Source: Oopsacas minuta (Eukaryota; Porifera; Hexactinellida; Lyssacinosida; Leucopsacidae). Taken from it: a stretch of DNA of 64,000 nucleotides. The translations under genes and the position numbers were made by a program. Positions 15,001 through 25,159 of this stretch are shown piece after piece. The stretch's first letter is position 1, and every line of letters begins with the position of its first letter. Location: the NCBI GenBank assembly GCA_024704765.1, contig JAKMXF010000322.1:248001-312000 (forward strand). The letters run 5' to 3'. The notes beneath the pieces are model-generated. The model did no database searches. It was not told where the DNA came from and worked only from the letters and a program-made list of their open reading frames with translations.

Positions 15001-18000
15001 CCCTTCCTATCTTGGTAGTTCTTCTATTAGCATCGATACTCTAAGGAAAATTACAGGAACAAATGTATACCAACGTGGACTACTATCTGCTGTCCTGATT
15101 ACTACTACTAATGACTTCATTTCTATTTCTCAAATAGCCAACTATACAACTAATGACAGCATTTTGAATATAGGATCTGATCAGTCTGTTACTCCTATTA
15201 CATCTGGCCTGGTTGACATTACAGTCGAACTCTATAACCTGAATGAAAATATCACTGTCAATGTTACGAATGATCTTGTTGGCCTTACTTTTATCGATCG
15301 GTTCGAATTGCCATCAAACACACTTATTGGAGGTTACAATGAAACTCGGCTATTTACATTGGATATCACATTGGAAGATGGGACAAAAATTTTTGACTTT
15401 TTCTCAGATAGTTACTATGGAGCAAATCAAAAGCTAATTACCTTGAATGCTACAACTGATAATCGTGGTGCTATACAGCTACAACAGTATGGCCACGTGG
15501 CAATTCTTGATAATTATTACGGTTTAGTTACAGTGAAAGCTACTGGTGGTAATGTTGAAGCGTTCACTTCGTTCGCAGTCAATCTCGATCCCGCCCTTGG
15601 CGATTTTGATATTGGTGAAAGAACTGGCATCCCTGTTGGGCCATTGGCTGAAGGATCCACCTATACGATTCCTATTCGTGTAAACGCAGGCTCAAGTGTA
15701 TCTGCTTTTGATTTGGAAATAATTTTCGACACAGATGTGTTCGAACCTAGTAGAGCAAATGTCTACTATTCAGGGCAAGTGGCAATTGAATATGACATTC
15801 CATCCAACCCAAATATTTACAAAATAGTTGGTTTATTAGACTCTTCTATCAGCGGACTTGTAGATTTCGGAGATTTTGAATTAACAGTGAAGAGTGACGT
15901 AGATCTTGACTTAACTACAGTCCGTTTGTTAATTGTGGAATTAGTTGACAACAACGAGAACATCGTAACCTCCGATACATACAGTGTAGCCAGTGACCTA
16001 GAAATAGAAATCCTTGGTGATAGGAGAAGAAGTATTGATTTATTGCCCAGAAAGCAGAGAACTCCGAGAATCCGTCGAACACCCGGTGAAATACCTTGTG
16101 GAAAATTTGGAGATATCGATGGCAATAACGCATTCACCGTTCTTGACGCACAAATGGGTCGCGATTATCTTGCAAATCCTGTTGGTCCTCAACCAGCAGG
16201 CCTTGACGTAAACCAGGATGGTCTTGCCGATATCAATGATATCATATATCTTATCCGAGGATTAGCATTCTCTCTTCCATTCCTTTGTAACGTTACGGTA
16301 ACCCCGGCAAACCTGTCAGATTGTACTTTGACAATTAGAATTACGCTTGAGAATTCAGACGGACTTTCCCCATCACCGGACCACACTTTTCCCCATGTAA
16401 TGATTCAGCATAATTACATCAATTCCCAATACAACGACTGGGATGTATCTATAGTTAAGTTTGGTGCCAAATCTAATCCGACACCAAATAGTGTAACACC
16501 ACGTGGTGGTCTATGGGAAGCATATCCCAATGGGAATGGTACTTTCTTGGTGAAAGTTGATACTGCATTATCTGCTTTCTCTATTGGCCTTACCGTCGTG
16601 TTGATAACAGCCAACACCCAATTTGTATCTCTCAGATCAAGGTTCGTATCTTTCTATAAACCAAACAATGCATTTAACTACAATCAAATCCCAAATTTCG
16701 ACATAACTTCAGTTCGTCAGCCGCTCGTCTCACAATCTGATAGTTTTATTGGATCTAGCGGTGGTTATGACCCATTTGTCACTTTTGACAATACCCTGAG
16801 GTCAGATTTATGCCGTTATACGGGGCGACAATATAGCGTTGAAGAAGATGCGGATCCAAGAACTTACGTTGGAGATGTAGGCGCTCTCACTTTAGGGGGT
16901 TCACCGGCCCGCGAATATGAACTAGTCCATCTTGATCCTGTTCCTGTCAATTCCCATTTCATGACAGCTTCAGTAGACATGATAGAAGTCATTCAAACTA
17001 GGGTAGATCTCGATGCAGAGCAATTCGTATTCTATAGCATAGAAATCGAAGCTGCAACGAATATTTATGGGAATTCTGGTAATGGAAGCGAATTCTACTC
17101 ACGTTCTGCTAAATTCAATATTACAGTTATTGATGTTAATGACAGTCCACCTGTGTTTACTGTAACTAAAGAATCTTTCGTAGAATATGAGAATATTGCT
17201 GTCGGAACTATTCTTTTCCAGTTTGAAGCGGAAGACGATGATGAAGGTTTGAATGGATTGATTACATTCAGTATATCTCGTGGTGTAGGAAAGGAGGACT
17301 TCTTTATAAACGCAACATCTGGAGAGCTATCGATTGCTATGTCTCTTGACCGAGAGAGACAGTTCGCTTATCAATTGGAGATACACATCCAAGACAATCC
17401 GGCTATAACCGAACCAAAAACTGCAACATATAATACTACTGTAACTGTATTGGATATCAATGATAATGTGCCTGATATTGTTAGGCCCAGTGGGGAATTC
17501 TTAATTGAAGAGAATAGAACTCCACCTGAATTAATATCAAATGATTTTTTCACAATTATCGATAATGATAACAGCGATAATGGTTCAATTTCTGCTTTTA
17601 TTATTTCTGAAATAAGAGATGATCAAAATCTTAGTGTTGCTATATCGTTATTCCAGTTTGAAATACAATCTCAGGTAAGGAATTTTTCATGTAATTTTTG
17701 AGTCTTTGAGCCATTTTTGGTTCTGAAAATGCTCTGTCCATTATTTTAATTGTACTCACGCATGACACATTACTCTACTTTAGACAACATTCAGAATACA
17801 AACTAATGCAACATTTGACTACGAAGTATCAACCTTCTATGATATCATAATAGAAGCCACTGATGCCGGCACTCCACAATTGACTGGCACTACTGCTATC
17901 CGTGTTAACATATTTGACTTGAACGACAATCCACCTGAATTCAATCAGTCTGTCTATGAACTCTATGCTAACTCGGATAGTTATAATGGACAAAGAATTG

Positions 18001-21000
18001 GGATTGTTACTGGAGAAGATTTGGATTCAGATCCTAACGATAAACTGAGGTACGAATTGGAAGGGTCTGATGCTGGATTCTTCACAGTCAATGAGGAGAC
18101 TGGAGAGTTATATACGGACCGTTCACTGGATAGAGCAATAGGTAAGTTCATACCACAATACAGTGTAACCTCCACGAATTGGGCATATGGAAACGGGGAA
18201 CTTTGGCAACGGAGTGAAAATATATATATATATATATAGCAAATTCCTCGTAGCATATAATTGAACCTCCACAATCGGGGAATTTGGCAGAAACGGGGTA
18301 TTTTCTGTTATGATATGTATTCTCTCTCTAGGTTCATTTTACTCTCTTATCATAAGAGCTACTGACTCCCCAATCAATCCAGCAGATGAGCAAAACGGTA
18401 CAGCAAGACTACAGATATACGTCACGAGTAACGATATATTATCAACACATTTTGAATACGGTCTAGCCAGCAACAGTATAACTCGTGAGAATGCTACATC
18501 ATACAAGGTCCCGATTAGTTTCCTCCTAGCCGACACGCCTGCTACTCTACACGCTTCTTTCGATACAGCTCAAGCTGTAGGAGATATTGTACTTACCCCA
18601 TCCACTCTAAATCCTTCAGGATTTGTGTATATGCTATTGCAGGATGGACTCTATCATGAAGACAAGCTATTGACAGTGGTAGTGCGAGCTGAAGATTCTA
18701 GATTATACCATAGAAATACTGGTAAGTGATAATAACCTATGCCATCATGAAGAAATGGTGTCAAAATGTCTGTAATTCTAAAACCTTGAGTGTTGATCAT
18801 GAAATGAACTTCTGATTTTGCGAAAAAATCTGACCACGTGTTAGAAACTATAACCACTGTTTGTTAGACAAGTTTTGGGTGATTGAATTTGATTCATGTT
18901 TGTTGGTTTGATAATTGAATGAATCTATTATAGGCACAACCATTGATATTGAGGCCTACCCAATTTCGTCAAGCGAAACTGGAGTAATTACTGATCAATG
19001 TACAACTAGCAAGGACACTGGTTTCTGTGTACTTCGTCTCCAAATACCTGACTACTGGTTCAATTCAAGCTTCACTAACGCATTCCTTACATTCAAACAG
19101 AATGGATTTGAACAGTCAAACAGTGTACCGATCCATTACCCATTCGTATCGTCTTCACAGCCAACTGAAGACAGTGCATTTTTTCTAGTTGCGCCTTCTA
19201 CAACCTATTACAGCGGGCAAACCTTTTACGTAGAGGGATATGTCTTAGTGCTTGGCTTCACTGTAATAGAATCAATAGAAGTTATCATCAACGCTAACAC
19301 GAACTTCGGACCGAAGAATACCTGGGTTATTCCTTCTACTTGGGTAGAAATTGATTGTAAGTTTGTCACTGAATAATAAGAAACAATTCCCAAAACTCTA
19401 TTTATACCTTTACAAATGCCTATTCCCGCAGGTAGCCAATCAACAACTACCCCTGCTGGCAGTGCTAGACTGTGTGTTGAGCCTTCTTCTACGTTTGATG
19501 GATTCACTGAACCTCTAAAATTCTTTACTATTCCACTTATCGTGAGTTAACTTTGTAGAACGTTAAGCACGGGCAAACGTATACAGACAATATATCAATT
19601 TTCAATGGGTCTATATAGATGTTTTGGGACCTATTGACCTATTTGAGTGCTGTGGATGCCGGTTACAGTGGTGGGGCATGAGTTATTAAACTGGGGCATA
19701 CTTACATTAATGAAGTGGGGGCACATGCTCCAACTGGTACCCACCCTCTCGCCCCTCTGGCGGGTTATAAAAACGTGTATGGTACTCCCAAAATGGTTCT
19801 TATAACCGGCATCCACTGTTTAACTGAAATCATAACAAATTTTAAATTTGAATTTTATTGTTTTTCGCTCTTTCAGGTATCCGCTTTAAGCCAACCTGCC
19901 TTCGCTAGAATCTCCATCTCAGACTTAGCAGTGTCTGTTAGAATCGATACTCAAGTTGTAACTCTACAGAGTCCTGGGTACTACATCAAAGACAGGGAAA
20001 CTCCAGTTCCAATGGCGACTGTATCACCAGCTCAAGTCCGTGTCGAACCCTTGAACTCTCAATACTTTTACATTGTTAATTACAAAACAAATTCTCTTAT
20101 AAATACAGCTGTATTTGATGGTACAAGAGTATCCGCGGATATTGATGTGTATGGATTCTTGAGTGAATATTCCAGAGAGGTTTGTTGTTATTTACTATAT
20201 ATGTATTATGTATACACTGTAATCCAAAGCGTATTGACATTATCCATGATCTTAATCAAATCTCACTGATATATTTTTACAAATTCGACAACTGCGATAT
20301 TCTATCCATTTTCCATTCCTTTTTTCTGAGGTTCAATCGTCTATATTCCTTCTAGGCTAATCCAAGTAATATCGAAGTAGAAATCCTAACTTCTAGTTTA
20401 CAATGTGCTTCAAGTTCACTCGGGATACTTAAAGTAGAATTGGACTGTTCTGAGATATATCTTGACGGCACAGAGACAAACGGAGGAGAAGTAGAGATCT
20501 CTATTACATCCCCCACCTCTATCCTAAATAATGGACTCATCCCTAAAGCTTTTATATGGTATCCAGACGATGTCACTATTACGTCATCAGATACAATACT
20601 TAATCAAGTTGATTATGCTTGTGCTGCTTCTGTGAGGTTATACCAATCTACTGCATTATATGTATCAGCTATATATAGTACTGGCGTGTCAGGGGAGGTT
20701 GAATTTAAAGCAGATGTTACTTCTAGAGCTAATGTGAGTTGTTTGTTTGTTTGTTTGTACGCCTCTTTGCCTCTTTGTTTGTCTGTTTGTTTATCTACAG
20801 TGGAGTTCGCCTATCAGCAAATCGTATTTTGTACGTATTTATTTCATTTGTTAGTCGAGGAATATTTCCAATCCAAATTGGGATCTAATTCCTTGAAAAT
20901 TGATACTAAACGGGAAATCCACTGTATCTCTCTAATATCTATTTGTTTTGTTGTTTATTGTTGATTACTACTCTACAATATAATAGATCGTTTCTGACAA

Positions 21001-24000
21001 TACTCTACTCAAAATCGCCAAAACATCTGTACTAAGCCCGCCTAAAGCTGGCCCAACATTTGCCCGCCCAGAGCCTTTCCTATCAGCTGATTTGACAGTA
21101 GAATTACGCGTAGAGCACAGTTCAGGAGCAAATTTCCCAAAAAGTTATCCACTACAGATAAGACAGAATAATGTTACTATAAAAGCTCTGCAGATTAAGA
21201 TTATTTCTAGAGTTGGATTCTTTGTCAGTGACACTAGTCCAGGACCTTTCCAAGAACAAGATGTGAGTTTTGTTTATTGTCATAACTTCGCTTTACGCGG
21301 CTTGCGGAATTTCTTGTCCGCGGGCGCTTTGCGTTCTAATATTTTGTATTATAATTAACCTGTGTCAGAGCCTAAATCTGTTTTGACACCTATCCCAGAG
21401 ATATCGCTTAGATCTTATCGCATTCTACGCACATGCTAAGTCTCTACTCTTGCCATTTCCTCAATCAATTCCATTTGTTTTCCTAGGCTACAATATTCTA
21501 TGACGAAGATCTGATATATTCAGCACAGCCTGCACCAGTAGAAGGCTACTTAGTCTACTCAGACGGACACAAAGAGCCGCTATATCCCTCTCTACCCTTT
21601 ACAGATATTAGCGGAATAACCAGTAGTAATTCCTCTATCAATATAGATAATACAGGTAGGAGACTAGTAGTAACAGCACGTAATACAGGACATACTGATG
21701 TATGGGCTACAGTGGATTTCTGTGGAGAGACATATACTGCAGCTACTTCTGTAGATGTGAGTTTGATTAATATATTTGTATTATTATTATCCTGCAGAAA
21801 ATTGTAGTTGCTTTTTCACCCATGGCCATTAGTCTAGTACAGTTGTTCCCAACCCAGCTGGGGTCTATTACCCCTTGGTGGTCCACGGACGACAGCGGGG
21901 ATCTGTAATTGTTTTGCGGTCTATGGGGAGGGCTCTACGGGTGAAGAAGGTTGTGAATCGCCTGTCTAGCACGCTAATAACATTCTCATTTCATATTTTC
22001 ATGAGATAAATAAAGAACTATTTTGTGGAACCTCGGGATTACGGTCGCCCTAATTATTGAATATAGAAATGTTAATGCCTTTAGGAAGGAACTTAAAATG
22101 TGGCATATCCAAATTTATATCCTCTCTCTTTCTCAGGTATTCCTCTCTACAACTCATCCTACCTTCATCTCAGCCTCATACCCCGGTAGTATCACTGAGA
22201 ACTCTGCTATAGGATCTAGCGTACTTACAATTAAAGCTACAAACCCGCAATCTGTCCTACGATCTGAATTACTCTACTCCCTATACCCAGATAATAATGC
22301 GTTTACTGTTAATGCATACACAGGCGTAATCAATACTAAAATAAACCTTGACTACGAATCTGGACCTCAGGTATGTAGCATACATTCGAATATTTAAGTG
22401 GAGTTATTTATGCAATATTTCTTGTTCCTATAGAGCTATACATTCACTGCTCGAGTTACAGACTTCGAGCAAAGACGTTTGTGTACTAATCCTGATGGAA
22501 CCTGTGATAGTTGTAATGTTACTTGTTTCGGAGAGACAACTGTAAGTATATTTTGTAGTTTTGTATTATTTTTGTGGTTACTTATGTCTCTTTTGTATTA
22601 TTTTAATTAGGTTACAGTCCAGATAATTGACGAGAACGATAATCCTCCAGTATGTGTGGTTCAGACAGAACCTGTACTCCTTGATATTGAATCTGTTCCA
22701 CCGAAATATCTCCTAACAGTAACAGTTACAGATGCTGATTCAGGGGATGCTAATCAAGCTACTTCATTTGAGTTATTCACCACTGAATTCGAAGACAGGT
22801 AATTAACAAATATTTCTGATATTACGGGAATTGACTGTATTTATTTCCTTTATTATTGTAGATTTGCAGTTGACTCTGATACAGGAGATTTCAGTCAGAT
22901 TGGCAACCAAACAGCTCGTAATCTCGATCTCACAATTCGCGTAAAAGCATCTCAAACAGCTACACTATTCGATACTTGTGATGTACTAGTTGAGCTGTAC
23001 TACTTTACAAGTACCATTATATTATCAGCATGCCCTATTACACAAGATGCTGACGTCACTGTTGTAGTAGACGTACTGCCACCCTATGTATTTGATGTTG
23101 ATGATATTGGGACTGTTTCTATTGCTGGAATTGAAGATTCAGAGTAAGTATTGATAATGTAGTTAATCGGGGTCATTGCTGGATATTTCCAGTTAATTGC
23201 TTGGCCCCAAATCTTTTGTATATGATTATTTTCACACCTTTTCATATAGGACTCCATCCTGTCAAGACTTGACTCTTATCTTCAAAGACTCAGATGATAA
23301 TGTGTTGAATCCAACTGACGTATTTATGAGTATTTTAGCGAACTCAGCAAATATTGAGTCTGATTTGTTGGCTTTGAATATCGGAAATATTGTAAGTATA
23401 CAAATACCCCGCTATATACACTCAGGATAGCTTAATATGAACATTCTCTTGCTCTTATTATTTATTATAACAAGATTTTTGGTAACTCGGGGTTCACAGT
23501 AAGCGAGCCTGACTGTACTAGTAACCTTTATTTAAAATGAATACGCTTATTTCTAGTCCTTCTATTTGGGTGTAATATTTCACCAGTTCACTTCCTGGAA
23601 GTATTTTCAGTCTACAAATACGATAGCTCAAATATTATCTACTTAGAACTTGTATTTTCAATTCTCCTACTCGTAAAACAGGAATTATAGCCATTTATTG
23701 CTATTAGTATTAGTGTATTGTTTCTATTCTCTAGACATTCATCAATAATGGAGTGTTACCTACCGTAGTACCGCCAACTCCTGCAGATCTAGAAGGTTGG
23801 ATGATAGCTATTATCGTCCTTGTGGTTGTTATCCTGATCCTGATATGTCTTGCTATTCCTCTCATATTCTATCTGAGACGATATAATAGGTAAGATGCTT
23901 ATTCTAATAGCGAATTTCCCCAAATATTCAGTTTGAATATTTTCAATGTTTTATTTTACTATTTTCGCAGACAATTGAAGGAGGAGCAAGAGAGATTATG

Positions 24001-24647
24001 GAATCAACGTAAATCTGTACCGACTGGATACGGCGGCCTAGCTGAAGCAGAATTTGTTTACGATCTGGAAGGGAACTTAGTTTTCAGTCAACAAGGTGAT
24101 ATACCCTTGCAACAGAAGAAATCTACTCTTGATGATGCACCTTGGAAAGGTAAATTGTTAAATAAATTATTGATACAAATATTTAGTCAACTCAAGGGGC
24201 CTAGCTCTATTTGTTTTTTACTCCGTTTCCAGAGGCCCTGTTTGTATAAACGATGAAATATGTTACTTTAACGGTTTGGCCCATATTTGTACAATTTCAA
24301 ACTTCTATATAAGCGGGTATTTCGGGAGTTGACTGTATTATGTTTGAAACTTTGAATCGCAAAAACAAGAAATTTATATTATGTACTTCTTAGGAAAAGA
24401 TTTTGATGATATAGAAGGAGGAAAATCACGGAAACCCTGGCAACAAAAATGGGCCAGAAGTCCAGAAAACCCCCTCTACGATTCTAAGGAGTACCTCGCG
24501 GACTTCCAGAACCCTTTAACAGACGATGAAGGGAAAAGTGGGACAGCAGCCAAGACCCCAACAAAAGGAAGTCGGGCCCGAAAGTCTACAGAAATCGGGC
24601 CTTCGATTGGCGCAGAGGAATCCTACTTAAACCCAACAGCTAAATAA
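1..24647 (+). CDS. Giant cadherin-like transmembrane receptor with cohesin/dockerin-like modules (5' truncated)
   Basis: Spliced gene entering from the left edge and ending at the TAA at 24645-24647. Exons I can phase: about 2-826, 996-1262, 1327-2037, 2183-3307, 3670-5730, 6008-17674, 17784-18141, 18332-18721, 18934-19356, 19432-19541, 19877-20179, 20356-20733, 20987-21262, 21487-21756, 22137-22370, 22434-22541, 22611-22798, 22862-23143, 23250-23391, 23735-23889, 23971-24149 and 24394-24647, about 6,900 residues. About 16 cadherin repeats are marked by DVNDNAP-type, LDRE and DxD calcium motifs (clusters at 4820-7440, 11690-12620, 16820-18440 and 22140-23000). Between clusters lie Ig/BIG2-like and cohesin-like domains and three dockerin-like pairs. 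One membrane segment (WMIAIIVLVVVILILICLAI, about 23790-23860) precedes a tail of about 140 residues with an NPLY motif. This is an extracellular adhesion receptor by family. The coherin label is from memory; the ligand is unknown. Confidence 0.88.
2075..2142. mobile_element. Short palindromic MITE, TTTGTTTCAGCTCCAC ends, in a cadherin intron
   Basis: TTTGTTTCAGCTCCAC at the left is mirrored by GTGGAGCTGAAACAA at the right, within intron 2038-2182. A longer copy with the same ends and a similar internal sequence lies at 53404-53680. Confidence 0.6.
3256..4308 (+). other. Module 1 cohesin-like domain, furin-type site and dockerin-like pair
   Basis: A GDIDIGDEFGVP lead-in is followed, across the 3308-3669 intron, by a beta-rich domain resembling cohesin. 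A basic RRFRR motif (4090-4104, matching R-X-R-R) comes next. Then two calcium-loop segments, DINGDGSFDMND (from about 4132) and DLDLNGEINSND, are separated by a helix and end in the helix YLIKVNFGLLPFL. This is the dockerin type I pattern of two loops each followed by a helix. The assignment is from motif recognition, not a profile search. Confidence 0.72.
10360..11148 (+). other. Module 2 cohesin-like domain, furin-type site and dockerin-like pair
   Basis: The lead-in NGDLDFGKQTGLP is followed by a cohesin-like stretch containing GYIEFDENIFEV. The basic site RTKR lies at 10886-10897. The dockerin loops are DTDGDCRFTVAD and DPTLDGLINSND, and the unit ends with YLNRIIVGFLPFV. Order and spacing match the other two units. 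The second loop has a weaker calcium pattern. Confidence 0.72.
15595..16287 (+). other. Module 3 cohesin-like domain, furin-type site and dockerin-like pair
   Basis: The lead-in GDFDIGERTGIP is followed by the clearest cohesin-like domain (FDLEIIFDTDVFEP and a downstream VDFGDFELTV strand). The basic site RIRR lies at 16067-16078 within an arginine-rich stretch. The dockerin loops are DIDGNNAFTVLD and DVNQDGLADIND, ending YLIRGLAFSLPFL. The second loop is a near-canonical calcium loop. Confidence 0.76.
19658..19822. mobile_element. MITE with inverted ends TGGATGCCGGTTA, in a cadherin intron
   Basis: CTGTGGATGCCGGTTAC at the left pairs with ATAACCGGCATCCACTG at the right. It fills about half of intron 19542-19876. 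The interior has no coding capacity, and the superfamily is not clear. Confidence 0.55.
20798..20933. mobile_element. Palindromic element, ACAGTGGAGTTCG ends, TA-flanked
   Basis: ACAGTGGAGTTCGCCTATC at the left and GGGAAATCCACTGTA at the right are imperfect inverted repeats inside intron 20734-20986. A related stretch, inverted, lies at about 39185-39275 in the FOXO intron (shares TTTGCTAATATCGAACTCCACTG). Confidence 0.45.
21841..21964. mobile_element. hAT-like MITE with 8-bp target duplication
   Basis: The left end AGTTGTTCCCAACC and the right end GGTTGTGAATCGCCTG are inverted relatives. The flanks TCTAGTAC and TCTAGCAC look like an 8-bp duplication with one mismatch, the size expected for hAT elements. 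It lies in intron 21757-22136 of the giant cadherin. Confidence 0.6.
24251..24338. mobile_element. Pogo-like MITE, partial copy
   Basis: It contains the family core (CGGTTTGG, CATATTTGTACAATT, CTTCTATATAAGCGGGTAT) and the terminal GGGAGTTGACTGTA. The other end is missing. It lies in the last cadherin intron, 24150-24393. Confidence 0.6.
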
Positions 24648-25159
24648 TTATATTCGTAAAACATTTACAAAATATTTCTATACTTATTTATTCTACATTT
24701 TTGGCTTTTAGTTTAGTTTCGTATTTATTTCTATTCTATTTTTGTTTTTATGTAGTTCAGTGTTATTTGTCACATAAGTAACATTAAATTTTATACTTAA
24801 AGTATTACAATTTTCGTTGGGTTAGAACAGCTGTTCCCACCTTTTCACCCGTGGACCCACTAGGCCCCTCACAGTCTGAAATTGTGCAAATATGGCCTTT
24901 AAACCGTTTAAGCAACGTATTTTATCGGTCATATCGAACTCTGCTTATCGGCATAATTATCGCGGTCCCTTGAGGTTAGATTTTAGATATATCGGGTGTT
25001 GTGTGTATTATTTCCATGTCTTCATTCAATCTATAACGATACTATTCAATAACTTTAATATTAAATGTGAAAATATATTAAAAATACAGCTAAATAAAAT
25101 GGAAAAAAGTTGAGTATAAAAAGTGCTATAAATTCAAATAGTAATATGTAAAGTTTTAA
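24648..25159. other. Convergent intergenic interval between cadherin and beta-spectrin
   Basis: The two genes end tail-to-tail here. It holds their 3' untranslated regions and a composite repeat: a hAT-like end (GCTGTTCCCACCTTTTCACC, about 24831) abutting a decayed pogo-like MITE copy (about 24870-25000). No coding sequence is seen. Confidence 0.6.

Larger units (their letters stand above)
6008..17674 (+). other. Single 11,667-bp internal coding exon of the giant cadherin
   Basis: The reading frame stays open for 3,889 codons between an acceptor ending at 6007 (ttctctag) and a donor at 17675 (gtaagg). The exons before and after it in the same gene are 100-2,000 bp. It carries cadherin repeats, two cohesin-like stretches per module, Ig-like domains and two complete furin-site plus dockerin units. 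Confidence 0.85.
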
